This document shows, piece by piece, positions 26,260 to 34,746 of a DNA stretch of 64,000 nt. How positions within the stretch are numbered: position 1 is the first letter of the stretch; each line of letters starts with the position of its first letter. The stretch covers positions 1 through 64,000 of the forward strand of contig NZ_AUWQ01000002.1 of assembly GCF_000455205.1 (NCBI RefSeq), given 5' to 3'. The notes under the pieces are model-generated. The model saw nothing but the letters and a program-made list of their open reading frames with translations, was not told the DNA's origin and searched no databases. This DNA is from Mycobacterium sp. UM_CSW. GTDB taxonomy: Bacteria; Actinomycetota; Actinomycetes; Mycobacteriales; Mycobacteriaceae. A program made the position numbers and the translations under genes.

Positions 26260-27090
26260 CTAGCCAGCCGGGTCCGCCAGCGATCGGAGTTTCTCGAGCG
26301 CTCTGGCGGAGTCGCTACCGGATTCGGCGTGATAGATGAGCAGATGCTGCCCAGCGGCGTTCGGGACATGCGGGACGATGAGCTGGTTCCGAGACAAGTA
26401 GAGGTCCCCGACCAGCGGATGGCGCAGGTGCATGACTCCCAACCGGTAACCCACGTTCGCGCGCGCCCAAGCTTCGCGGAAATAGGGACTGGCGGAGGAT
26501 AATTCGGCGATCAATGTCTGCATGCGGGGGTCGTCGGGAACCGCTCCGGCGAGTTCCCGTAAACCACCGACCGCTGCGTCGACCGCGTCCTCCCAATCGA
26601 CGTAGAGCTCCCGCGCCGCCGGGTCTAACAGGCGCCAGCGCAGGAAGTTTTGTCCAGGTGCAAATCCCGGCGACAGCACCCGCGCGATCGCATTGGCGGC
26701 CAGCACATCTTGGTATCTGCTGGCCACGATTGCCGGGAACGGCATCTGATCGATCACTTCGTCCAGCCCCTCGGCCGCCGCGTCCAGAACGGAATGATCC
26801 CAATGGCTGATGATGGGATTGGCCAGCTGGTGCAGATACCGCGTGGCCTTGATGTCCAGTCGCAGGGCCTGCGCTAGCGCATCGACAACCTGGGGCGACG
26901 GATGTTTGTCGCGGCCAACCTCTAGCCGCAGGTAGTACTCGGCGCTGATGCCCGCCAGCATCGCCAGCTCCTCGCGGCGCAGCCCCGCAACGCGCCGGCG
27001 CGTGCCAGGAACCAGCCCGACTTCCGCCGGGTGCACCTGCTGGCGCCGCGCACGCAGGTAGTCGCCGAGCGCATTACCCTTCACCGCCAA
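26260..27090 (-). CDS. XRE/MmyB-type transcriptional regulator, paralogue 1
   Basis: A 276-residue regulator: an N-terminal XRE helix-turn-helix (RRRVAGLRREELAMLAGISAEYYLRLEVGRDKHPSPQVVDALA, about 31-73) plus a C-terminal MmyB-like ligand-binding domain (FLRWRLLDPAARELYVDWEDAV, FREAWARANVGYRLGVMHLRHPLVGDLYL). The MmyB domain has a PAS-like fold reported to bind a fatty acid in related proteins. It lies nine bases downstream of a close paralogue and is probably co-transcribed with it. The start is ATG 27090. It could control neighbouring lipid genes and may bind the 35-bp element, one copy of which starts 62 bases past its 3' end. Confidence 0.87.
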   Translation of the reverse strand: MAVKGNALGDYLRARRQQVHPAEVGLVPGTRRRVAGLRREELAMLAGISAEYYLRLEVGRDKHPSPQVVDALAQALRLDIKATRYLHQLANPIISHWDHSVLDAAAEGLDEVIDQMPFPAIVASRYQDVLAANAIARVLSPGFAPGQNFLRWRLLDPAARELYVDWEDAVDAAVGGLRELAGAVPDDPRMQTLIAELSSASPYFREAWARANVGYRLGVMHLRHPLVGDLYLSRNQLIVPHVPNAAGQHLLIYHAESGSDSARALEKLRSLADPAG

Positions 27091-27099
27091 TGTCCGCGC

Positions 27100-27933
27100 C
27101 TATCCATCCGGGGGAGCACTCGTGGACGCGGTGAGGGATCGCAGTTTTTCTAGCGCGCGGGCGGAGTCGCTGCCCGGCTCGGCGCGATACATGATCACGT
27201 GGTCCCCACCGGGATACGGGGCGTTGAGCCGGTGGCGGTGCAGATATAGCTCGCCGACCAGGGGATGCCGGAGGTGGTGGATTCCCAAACGGTAACCCAC
27301 GTCCGCGCGGGACCAGAGTTCGCGGAAACGTGGGCTCGCTGAGGACAATTCGGCGACAAACGCCTGCAGGCGGGCATCGTTGGGACAGGGGCCGGCGAGT
27401 TCCCGTAGTCCATTCACTGCCATCTCGGTCGCGTCGTCCCAGTCAACGTAGAGCTCTCGGGCGGCGGGATCGAGTAGGCGCCAGCGCAGGAAGTTTTCTC
27501 CCGGTGTGAACCCCGGTGACAGGGCTCGGGCGAGCGTATTTGCCGCCAATACATCTTGGTACCTGTTGGCTAGGAATGCCGGCATCGGAAAGTCGTCGAT
27601 CAATTCGGCTAGGGCGTAGGCTCGCGCTTCCGGATCGGAGGTATGACCCCCGGGGGGTGCACCCCCCAGTTGCTGCAGATACTGCGTGGCTTTGGCGTCC
27701 AGCCGTAGGGCGCGCGCTAGCGCGTCAACAACCTGAGGCGATGGGTGCTTGTCGCGACCTACCTCCAGGCGCAGGTAGTACTCGGCGCTAATGCCCGCCA
27801 ACATTGCCAGCTCCTCGCGGCGCAAACCCGCGACGCGCCGCCGCGCGCCGGGAACCAGCCCGACATCCTCGGGCCGTATTTGCTGGCGACGCGCGCGCAG
27901 GAAATCTCCCAGCGCATTGGCCTCCGTGGCCAT
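27100..27933 (-). CDS. XRE/MmyB-type transcriptional regulator, paralogue 2
   Basis: A 277-residue protein of the same two-domain architecture as the downstream gene. The helix-turn-helix halves are nearly identical (both contain RRRVAGLRREELAMLAGISAEYYLRLEVGRDKHPSPQVVDAL). The ligand-binding halves differ mainly in the segment at about residues 90-115 (GGAPPGGHTSDPEARAYALAEL here versus LANPIISHWDHSVLDAAAEGL there). This indicates a tandem duplication followed by divergence of ligand sensing rather than DNA recognition. Start ATG 27933. The WS/DGAT gene ends 82 bases upstream. Confidence 0.87.
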   Translation of the reverse strand: MATEANALGDFLRARRQQIRPEDVGLVPGARRRVAGLRREELAMLAGISAEYYLRLEVGRDKHPSPQVVDALARALRLDAKATQYLQQLGGAPPGGHTSDPEARAYALAELIDDFPMPAFLANRYQDVLAANTLARALSPGFTPGENFLRWRLLDPAARELYVDWDDATEMAVNGLRELAGPCPNDARLQAFVAELSSASPRFRELWSRADVGYRLGIHHLRHPLVGELYLHRHRLNAPYPGGDHVIMYRAEPGSDSARALEKLRSLTASTSAPPDG

Positions 27934-28015
27934 CGTTCGAGCTTAAACCCTAGGTGCCGAAGTGTTCCGCATTATGCGGATGTGGGCGGCAGCAAGCTGC
28001 ACCGGTGTTTGCTGT

Positions 28016-29542
28016 TCAGCAGATGTCATCGGCCTGGGCGCGTCTGACAGGCCCGCGCCGAGGGTGGGGCGGCGGCGGGGGTTGCAGCCATTTGGCTCCG
28101 CTGGCTTCGAACAGCCGGGCGATCTCGTCGATGTGCATGTCGGCGAGATCCCACACGTCGGGCACCAGGTCGCGGTCGACGATAAAGCCGAAGTCGAGTC
28201 GGTCGAGGTAACTCACCACCGTGATGTTCAGGCCTTGGCCGTCGGTGACGATCGACACCGGGAACTGATGGCACAGTTGCGCGCCCGCGAAATACAAGGG
28301 CTGGCGCGGCCCGGGAACATTCGAGATCACCAGGTTGAACGGCTGCGCAACCCGGTTAGCCAACCGCAGCCGCGACGCGAGTCGCACCGCCGAAGTCGCG
28401 AGCACCGGTGCGGAGAACTGGGTGAGGTCGACGAGTTCGTCGGCCGGCACCATATCGAGTGTGCGCTTGGCGTTTCGCATCGCCTGGCTACACCGGGCGA
28501 CGCGTTCCAGCGGGTCGCCGCAATCGGTGGGCAACTCGGCGACGAGGGCCGAAACGCGGTTGGTCCACGGGTCGTCCTCGTCGCCGGTGCGGGTCGACAC
28601 CGGCACCATAGCCCGCAGCGGACGATCGGGCAGCGCGTCATGAGACAGCAGATACTGGCGAAGCCCGCCCGCGCAGATGGCCATCACGATGTCGTTGACC
28701 GTGCCGCCTGTCGCGTTCTTGAGCGCCTTCACATTTTCCAAAGACGTTGTGCGCATGGCGAATCGGCGCTGACCCGTGATCGTCTTGTTCCATGGGGTCG
28801 GCGGTGCCTGAGTGGTAGGTAAGGTAATGCGCGGCCCGTCGCGGCCGCCGACTCGGGCGATTGCCTTGGCCGCCGCCCCGGTGCGGCCGGCCGCGCCGCT
28901 GATGCTGTTGACGCCCGCCACGTCGGCAACCTTGCGTACCAGCCGCGCTTCAACCCGCAACGCTCGGACGGGATTTAGTGCCAGCCGGGTTGCCGTGCGC
29001 CGCAACAGGTCCACGGTGCCCGGAAGAGGTTCGGCGTCCCACGCGGGGCTCTCGCCCGGCGGTGGGGCTTCGGGGTCGGGATCGGTCATGATCTGCAGCA
29101 TCAGTTGTCCGGCAGCCCCATCGATGGTGGCGTGGTGGTACTTGGTGAGCAGCGCCCACCGTCCGCTGTGGAGGCCGTCGATAACGTAGACCTCCCATAG
29201 AGGACGGGTCCGGTCCATGGGCCGACCAACGATGCGGGACACCTGGTCGGCCAGCTGGTCGACCATGCCGGGCTTGGCCAAATGGATCTCCCTGATATGG
29301 AAATCGAGGTCCAGATCGGGGTCGGCCACCCAGTACGGATGGTCGAGCCCGAAGGGCACCTCGACGAGGCGGCGGAGCGGCTCGAGCTCGCCGACCATCG
29401 AGGCGAACTTGGCGTAGACGGCCTGGTACGGGTCGAAGTCCGCACTGGGCCGCTCGAAGATCATCAGGCCCGTGACGTGCCCGAACGTTGTCGGCGTCTC
29501 CAGGTACAGAAACGTCGCGTCCAGGCCGCTGAGTTGCTTCAC
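28016..29542 (-). CDS. Wax ester synthase/diacylglycerol acyltransferase (WS/DGAT)
   Basis: A 508-residue acyltransferase that makes triacylglycerol and/or wax esters from acyl-CoA. The catalytic HHATIDG motif is at 136-142 (H137, D141), and the family N terminus MKQLSGLDATFLYLETP and the later VSNVPGPRQPLYFAG and NITVVSYLDRLDFGFIVDRDLVPD are all present. Length is at the upper end for mycobacterial Tgs proteins. It starts 10 bases downstream of the SDR stop with GGGAG as ribosome-binding site, so the two form an operon. The C-terminal tail is proline-rich. Confidence 0.92.
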   Translation of the reverse strand: MKQLSGLDATFLYLETPTTFGHVTGLMIFERPSADFDPYQAVYAKFASMVGELEPLRRLVEVPFGLDHPYWVADPDLDLDFHIREIHLAKPGMVDQLADQVSRIVGRPMDRTRPLWEVYVIDGLHSGRWALLTKYHHATIDGAAGQLMLQIMTDPDPEAPPPGESPAWDAEPLPGTVDLLRRTATRLALNPVRALRVEARLVRKVADVAGVNSISGAAGRTGAAAKAIARVGGRDGPRITLPTTQAPPTPWNKTITGQRRFAMRTTSLENVKALKNATGGTVNDIVMAICAGGLRQYLLSHDALPDRPLRAMVPVSTRTGDEDDPWTNRVSALVAELPTDCGDPLERVARCSQAMRNAKRTLDMVPADELVDLTQFSAPVLATSAVRLASRLRLANRVAQPFNLVISNVPGPRQPLYFAGAQLCHQFPVSIVTDGQGLNITVVSYLDRLDFGFIVDRDLVPDVWDLADMHIDEIARLFEASGAKWLQPPPPPHPRRGPVRRAQADDIC

Positions 29543-29552
29543 GAATGGCTCC

Positions 29553-30317
29553 CTAGTTGGTCAGCATTCCGCCTTCGACGGGCAGCGTGATTCCGGTGAC
29601 GTAGCTGCTGGCGTCGCTGGCAAGGAATAACAGTGCGGCGCTGAGTTCTTCGGGCTCACCCAGACGCCGGCACAGTGTGCGCGGCACGATCATGGAGTCG
29701 AAGTACTCGGGCTCAAATTGGTCAGTCATCTCGGATGCGAAGTAGCCTGGCGCGATTGCGTTTACGCGGATGCCCCGGCGCCCGGTCCATTGCTGGGCAA
29801 GGTCTCGGGTCAACCCGATCAACCCCGCCTTGGAGGACGCGTAGGCGGCCTGCGGCAGACCGGCGGTGGTCAAGCCCAGCACGCTGCTGACGTTGATGAT
29901 CGAGCTTCCCGGCTGCATCACGCGGCCACATTCCTGCGCCATCCAGTAACAGCCGTTGAGATTGAGATCGATGACCGACCGGAACTGCTCGGGGGTCTCG
30001 CGAGTGGCCGGCACGGCCGTTCCGATCCCGGCATTGTTCACCAGGATGTCCACCCGCCCGAATTCGTCCATCGCGGCGCGCACCAGCGCGTGGCAGTCGC
30101 CGGGGTCGGTCACATCAGTTCGGACCGCGACGGCTTTTCGGCCCGCGGCCTCGACCAGCGCACGGGTCTCCTCCAAGCGGTCGACGCGCCGGGCGCCGAG
30201 CACCACGTCGGCGCCCGCTTCGGCCAGCGCCTGCGCGAACGCGACTCCGAGCCCACTGGACGCGCCGGTGACGACGGCGACGCGGTCGTCGATACGAAAC
30301 CGATCAAGCACGGGCAT
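29553..30317 (-). CDS. Short-chain dehydrogenase/reductase
   Basis: A 254-residue classical SDR. Cofactor motif TGASSGLG (about 18-25), NNAG (about 92-95), catalytic Ser in INVSSVLG, and YASSK for Tyr and Lys are all visible. The C terminus YVTGITLPVEGGM is the usual family end. A Gly-Ala-Arg-Arg after the second strand suggests NADP preference. Start ATG 30317 is preceded by AAGGAGT. Operonic with the WS/DGAT gene, it may supply or remove a fatty alcohol or keto lipid, which is inference. It is divergent from the TetR gene at 30617. Confidence 0.88.
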   Translation of the reverse strand: MPVLDRFRIDDRVAVVTGASSGLGVAFAQALAEAGADVVLGARRVDRLEETRALVEAAGRKAVAVRTDVTDPGDCHALVRAAMDEFGRVDILVNNAGIGTAVPATRETPEQFRSVIDLNLNGCYWMAQECGRVMQPGSSIINVSSVLGLTTAGLPQAAYASSKAGLIGLTRDLAQQWTGRRGIRVNAIAPGYFASEMTDQFEPEYFDSMIVPRTLCRRLGEPEELSAALLFLASDASSYVTGITLPVEGGMLTN

Positions 30318-30616
30318 AGCAATACTCCTTTACTGAGGCGTTCCCCCACAGTATGCAACGGATCGACTAAATGTTGCATAGATGCGACTGATAAGAGACT
30401 GATCTCACAGCACCATGGCGGCGCGAGTATCATCATTTCGGGGTTCAGAGGTCGCCGATACTCGTAACCCGTTTTGATATCGGCTAATTCAGTGGTCGGC
30501 GGATGTCATGGCGCACACCGTCCCGTCCCGCCGCACATCTAGCTAATCTGCAACGTCCGGTAGTATGATGCACAGGTCCGAGGAGGTCCACGATCGCCGA
30601 AACACCCCTATCCCGC
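30318..30616. promoter_or_regulatory. Divergent control region with a perfect TATGCAAC/GTTGCATA inverted repeat
   Basis: The 299-base interval between the SDR gene and the TetR gene has no gene. TATGCAAC at 30352-30359 and GTTGCATA at 30373-30380 form a perfect 8-base dyad with a 13-base spacer, 35 bases upstream of the SDR start, a good candidate operator for the TetR protein. A TGCAACG element recurs at about 30549 near the tetR side. A strong AGGAGG lies at 30581-30586, but the first ATG is 30 bases further on. Confidence 0.55.
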
Positions 30617-31204
30617 ATGTTGGCCGAGGAGCGCAAGCCTGACGCGTTAGACGCGTTCCGGGTGGCCCGGCGGTGGTTCATGGCCGGGCGCCGCATCGAG
30701 ATGCAGGAACTTGCGGCCGACCTCGGTGTAAACCGCGCGACCCTGTTTCGTTGGGTCGGCGGTCGCGACGACCTGCTCGGGGAGATTCTGTGGTCCCTGG
30801 CGGAACCGGCCCTCTCCACCGCCGTCGAGGCTTCCGACGGCACTGGCGCGCAGCGCATCACCGGCGCGATCGGTGGCTTCGCTGCCATGGTCGACCAAGC
30901 CGACTTCCTTCGGGAGTTCGTCCGGCGAGAGCCGGAACGTGCGCTGCGAATTCTCACGACGGGCGCGGGTACCGTTCAGGCGCGTCTGGTGGGCGCCATC
31001 GAGACGCTATTGAATGACGAGGTCGCAGGGGACAACCTGCGTTCGCCGCTTCCGCCGCGCGACCTGGCCTACCTCATCGTCCGGATCGTCGAATCTTTCC
31101 TCTACGCCGAGTTCATTACCGGCGAGCGAGCCGACATCGCGATGGCGGAGTTGGCCGTCGGGGCACTCCTCGGACGCGCAGATTCCGATTCCGGTCACGG
31201 TTAA
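30617..31204 (+). CDS. TetR-family regulator with QsdR-like C-terminal domain
   Basis: A 195-residue regulator. The helix-turn-helix is at about 34-60 (MQELAADLGVNRATLFRWVGGRDDLLGEILW), and the C-terminal half (FVRREPERALRILTT, LAYLIVRIVESFLYAEFITGE) looks like the QsdR-type TetR group. The first ATG is 30617, yet the only good ribosome-binding site (AGGAGG, 30581-30586) is spaced for an ATC codon at 30593. The N terminus is therefore uncertain, and a non-canonical start adding eight residues is possible. It is divergent from the SDR-WS/DGAT operon and upstream of the acyl-CoA operon. Confidence 0.8.
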   Translation: MLAEERKPDALDAFRVARRWFMAGRRIEMQELAADLGVNRATLFRWVGGRDDLLGEILWSLAEPALSTAVEASDGTGAQRITGAIGGFAAMVDQADFLREFVRREPERALRILTTGAGTVQARLVGAIETLLNDEVAGDNLRSPLPPRDLAYLIVRIVESFLYAEFITGERADIAMAELAVGALLGRADSDSGHG

Positions 31205-31309
31205 AGCCCACGCGTACAACGCATTTGACAAATTCAGCGTCGGCTACCGCGCCGAATAGGCGCCGGGCTGCTCCGCAACGCCCCGGCGTTCGCCGCCACC
31301 GCTGAGCCT

Positions 31310-31344
31310 GTCCCTGCCAGTACCGGGGATAAGCGCGGTATCCC
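31310..31344 (+). promoter_or_regulatory. 35-bp repeated intergenic element, copy 2
   Basis: Starts GTCCCTGCCAG, continues TACCGGGGATAAGCG and ends CGGTATCCC. The inner TACCG and CGGTA are inverted repeats 10 bases apart. It matches copy 3 (39919-39953) at 31 of 35 positions and copy 1 at 29 of 35. It lies 117 bases upstream of the acyl-CoA dehydrogenase start and is the likely control element of that operon. Confidence 0.72.
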
Positions 31345-31460
31345 GACCTCGCCCACGACGGGCTGATGGTGAATGCATGGCCTGGCCGATCGACCAACCG
31401 GCGAATCAGCAAGCGGCCGCAAGGGTGAGAACTTGCCCACCACCGAAAAGAGAGGACACC

Positions 31461-32681
31461 ATGACCGTCAAAGTCACGTTGCCGTCAACGCACCAGCCGT
31501 ATCTGGAGCCGGGGCAGCTGCCGGCCGACTTCTACAACTACGAAGAGCTGCTGTCGGACGCGGAGCGGGAGAAGGTCCACCGCATACGCGAATTCTTCCG
31601 CGCCGAAGCCACGCCGATCGTCGACGGCTACTGGGCACGGGCCGAGTTCCCGTTCGAGCTCGTCAAGGGATTCGCGACGCTGGGTCTGCTGGATTGGGCC
31701 GATCCCGACTCGTTGGAGCCCGCACCGAGCAACCTGATGACGGGCATCACCGCGATGGAGATGGCGCACGCCGATCCATCGCTCTCGGTGTTCTTCGGCG
31801 TGCATAGCGGGCTTGCGATGGGCAGCATCCTCACCTGCGGGTCCGGAGAGCAGAAGCGCCGCTGGCTGCCCGCGATGAGCCGGTTCGAGAAGATCGGCGC
31901 CTTCGCGTTGACCGAGCCGCACGGCGGCTCGGATGTGGCGGGTGGCATGGAGACCACCGCGCGTCGCGACGGTGACGAGTGGGTGCTCAACGGCGCCAAG
32001 CGCTGGATCGGCAACGCCACCTTCGCCGACGTGGTCGTCGTGTGGGCTCGCGACGTCGAGACCAACCGCGTGCTGGGCTTCGTCGCCGAGAAGGGCACCC
32101 CCGGGTTCACCGCGACCAAGATCGAGAACAAGTTCGCGCTGCGCATCGTGCAGAACGCCGACATCGTGCTCGACGAGTGCCGGGTTCCCGAAGCCAACCG
32201 GCTGCAGAACGCGAACTCGTTCCGCGACACCGCGGAGATCCTGCGCCGGACGCGCAGCGGGGTGGCATGGCAGGCGGTCGGCGTCCAGTTCGCCGCCTAC
32301 GAGCTCGCGCTGCAGTACGCGAAGGAGCGGACGCAGTTCGGCAAGCCGATCGGAAAATTCCAGCTGGTTCAGGACCTGCTCGTGAAGATGCTCGGCAACG
32401 CCACGGCGTGCGCGGGGATGATGGTGCGCCTCGCCCAGCTGCAACACGAGGGTGTCTACCGCGACGAGCAGTCGGCGCTCGCCAAGGCCTACTGCTGCTC
32501 GCGGATGCGCGAGACCGTGCACTGGGCGCGGGAATTGTTCGGCGGCAACGGCATTGTGCTCGACTACAACATCGGCCGCTTCGTGGCCGACTCCGAGGCC
32601 CTGTACTCCTACGAGGGCACCCGCGAGATGCAGACGCTGATCGTCGCAAAGTCCGTCACCGGCCTGAGCGCGTTCGTTTAA
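31461..32681 (+). CDS. Glutaryl-CoA-dehydrogenase-like acyl-CoA dehydrogenase
   Basis: A 406-residue FAD-dependent acyl-CoA dehydrogenase. Flavin motifs: FALTEPHGGSDVAG and WVLNGAKRWIGNA. The catalytic Glu is in SYEGTREMQTLI, in the YEGT position used by the glutaryl-CoA/isovaleryl-CoA subfamilies. FVAEKGTPGFTATKIENKFALR and LFGGNGI also resemble glutaryl-CoA dehydrogenase. The likely reaction is oxidation, possibly with decarboxylation, of a short dicarboxyl-CoA or acyl-CoA. Start ATG 31461 follows AGAGGA. It is the first gene of an eight- to nine-gene operon, with the CoA transferase 13 bases downstream. Confidence 0.87.
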   Translation: MTVKVTLPSTHQPYLEPGQLPADFYNYEELLSDAEREKVHRIREFFRAEATPIVDGYWARAEFPFELVKGFATLGLLDWADPDSLEPAPSNLMTGITAMEMAHADPSLSVFFGVHSGLAMGSILTCGSGEQKRRWLPAMSRFEKIGAFALTEPHGGSDVAGGMETTARRDGDEWVLNGAKRWIGNATFADVVVVWARDVETNRVLGFVAEKGTPGFTATKIENKFALRIVQNADIVLDECRVPEANRLQNANSFRDTAEILRRTRSGVAWQAVGVQFAAYELALQYAKERTQFGKPIGKFQLVQDLLVKMLGNATACAGMMVRLAQLQHEGVYRDEQSALAKAYCCSRMRETVHWARELFGGNGIVLDYNIGRFVADSEALYSYEGTREMQTLIVAKSVTGLSAFV

Positions 32682-32694
32682 GGAGACGACAACC

Positions 32695-33936
32695 ATGACA
32701 ACGCAATCAACGCAACTCGTGTTTTCCGGCCTGAAGGTCGTTGAGCTCGCCAGCTTTATCGCCGCGCCAGCGGCAGCGACGATGCTGTCGGACTTCGGCG
32801 CCGACGTCATCAAGGTCGAGGCGCCGGGGATGGGCGATCCGCAGCGGCTGCTGAGCTCGGTCCCACCGAGCCCGGCGGCGCTCGGCAACTACAGCTGGCA
32901 CTTGGCGAATCGCAACAAGCGAGGGATGTCGATCAACCTCAAGTCCGAGGGCGGCACGAAGATCCTCAAGCGCCTCGTCGAATGGGCCGACGTGTTGATC
33001 ACCAACTTCCCGCATGGCACCCGCGAGGGGCTGCACCTGGGCTATGAGGAGGTGTCGTCCTGGAACCCGCGGATCATCTACGCCGACATCACGGGATTCG
33101 GCGATGCGGGCCCGGACGCCAGACTGCCCGGATTCGACCTGACCGCCTTCTGGTCGCGCAGCGGGCTGCTGGCCTCGACCCGCGACGCCGGCGCACCGCC
33201 GACGTCACCGCCTTGGGGCAGTGGCGATTACACCACCGCCGTCGCGATCTACGGTGCGATCACCACCGCGCTGTATCACCGCGAACGCACGGGGCGCGGT
33301 GCGAACGTCGGCACCTCGCTGCTCGCCACGGGTGTGTGGGCGACGGGAACGCTGGTGTCGGCGGCGTTGGCCGGCGGTAAGCCGTACGAACTGAATGACC
33401 GTAACAAGCCGGTCAACGCTTTGACGAATCCGTACGAGTGCGGTGACGGTCGCTGGATCATGTTGGCGGCCAAGCGATCGGCTTTTTCGGTATTGGCCAG
33501 CGCCATCGGGCGGTCGGACCTATTGTCCGATCCCCGCTTCAGCGACGGCGAGGCCGTCAGCACCCACGCCGGTGAATTGGCGACTCTGCTCGAAACCGAA
33601 TTCCGCGCCCAACCCCTGGCGCATTGGAAAGAGGTCCTCGACAAGGCTCGCATTCCCTACGGCATCATCCAGACGCCCGAGGAGGCGGCCCGGGATCCGC
33701 AGCTGCGTGCCGCAGGGATCGTCGTGCCGATCGAGGGTGCGGCGGACCTGGAGTACACCGTCAACAACCCACTCACCCTTCGCGGAATGGCGCGGGTTCC
33801 GGCGCGGCGTGCACCGGAGCACGGGGAGCACAACGCGGAAATTCTCGTGCAGCTCGGCTTCACTGTCGACGAAATCATCCAGTTAGAAGCCCACGGAGCG
33901 GTTCCCTTTGCCGCAGAACAGGAGACAGCGAAATGA
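32695..33936 (+). CDS. CaiB/BaiF family III CoA transferase
   Basis: A 413-residue family III CoA transferase. The N terminus is typical (LKVVELASFIAAPAAATMLSDFGADVIKVEAPGMGDPQR), with NRNK/NKRGMSINL and the catalytic Asp expected in the DxT-type segment around IIYADITGFGDAGP. It activates an organic acid by moving CoA from a donor; succinyl-CoA:glutarate and carnitine/crotonobetaine transferases belong here. Next to a glutaryl-CoA-dehydrogenase-like enzyme, a glutarate-type acid is the simplest guess. It overlaps the crotonase gene by ATGA. Confidence 0.88.
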   Translation: MTTQSTQLVFSGLKVVELASFIAAPAAATMLSDFGADVIKVEAPGMGDPQRLLSSVPPSPAALGNYSWHLANRNKRGMSINLKSEGGTKILKRLVEWADVLITNFPHGTREGLHLGYEEVSSWNPRIIYADITGFGDAGPDARLPGFDLTAFWSRSGLLASTRDAGAPPTSPPWGSGDYTTAVAIYGAITTALYHRERTGRGANVGTSLLATGVWATGTLVSAALAGGKPYELNDRNKPVNALTNPYECGDGRWIMLAAKRSAFSVLASAIGRSDLLSDPRFSDGEAVSTHAGELATLLETEFRAQPLAHWKEVLDKARIPYGIIQTPEEAARDPQLRAAGIVVPIEGAADLEYTVNNPLTLRGMARVPARRAPEHGEHNAEILVQLGFTVDEIIQLEAHGAVPFAAEQETAK

Positions 33937-34715
33937 CCACAACCGAACTATCGACGGAGCTGGTGCTCACCGAGCGCCAGGACACCGTTCTGACGATCAC
34001 CATCAATCGCCCGGCGCAGCGCAACGCCATCAGCCGGCAAGTCGCGATCGAACTGGCGTCCGCGTTGGATCTGCTGGATTCCGATCCGTCGCTTTCGGTG
34101 GGTATTCTCACCGGCGCCGGTGGCACGTTCAGCGCGGGAATGGATCTGAAGGCGTTCGCCAACGGACAGACCCCGATCCTTCCCGGTCGAGGATTCGGCG
34201 GGCTCACCCGGGCGATCGTGCAAAAGCCGTTGATCGCTGCGGTCGAAGGATGGGCGCTCGGCGGTGGCTTTGAGATGGCCCTGTCGTGCGATCTGATCGT
34301 CGCGGCGCGGGATGCCAAATTCGGTTTGCCCGAAGTGAAACGGGGACTCATCGCCGGCGAGGGCGGCGTCATCCGTCTTCCGCAGCGCATCCCGTACCAC
34401 GTCGCCGTCAAGGTGTTGCTCACCGGCGAGCCGATCTGGGCCGTCGAAGCGAAGGCGTACGGGCTCGTCAGCGAGCTGACCGAATCCGGGGCCGCATTGG
34501 CAGGGGCGCAACAGCTCGCCCAGCGCATCGCGGTCAACGCGCCGCTCGCGCTGGCAAGAGTCAAGAAGGTGCTGCGCGAAACGCAGGGTCTCGATGACGC
34601 CGAGGCGTTCACCCGGCAAGACAAAGACGCGCACGGGCTGCTTGACACCGAAGACGCCCACGAAGGAGCGCTGGCATTCGCCGAAAAACGTGCACCCGTC
34701 TGGCGCGGGCGCTGA
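33933..34715 (+). CDS. Enoyl-CoA hydratase/isomerase (crotonase family)
   Basis: A 260-residue crotonase. Oxyanion-hole segments are FSAGMDLKAF and GWALGGGFEMALSCDLIVAA. LPEVKRGLIAGEGGVIRLPQRI holds the position of the second catalytic acid. It should hydrate an enoyl-CoA to 3-hydroxyacyl-CoA, the step after the dehydrogenase and before the 3-hydroxyacyl-CoA dehydrogenases of the same operon. CaiD-type carnitinyl-CoA dehydratases share these motifs and cannot be excluded. Coupled by ATGA to the CoA transferase. Confidence 0.88.
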   Translation: MTTTELSTELVLTERQDTVLTITINRPAQRNAISRQVAIELASALDLLDSDPSLSVGILTGAGGTFSAGMDLKAFANGQTPILPGRGFGGLTRAIVQKPLIAAVEGWALGGGFEMALSCDLIVAARDAKFGLPEVKRGLIAGEGGVIRLPQRIPYHVAVKVLLTGEPIWAVEAKAYGLVSELTESGAALAGAQQLAQRIAVNAPLALARVKKVLRETQGLDDAEAFTRQDKDAHGLLDTEDAHEGALAFAEKRAPVWRGR

Positions 34716-34746
34716 CGACAAAACCGAACCAAAAGGAGCAACGATC

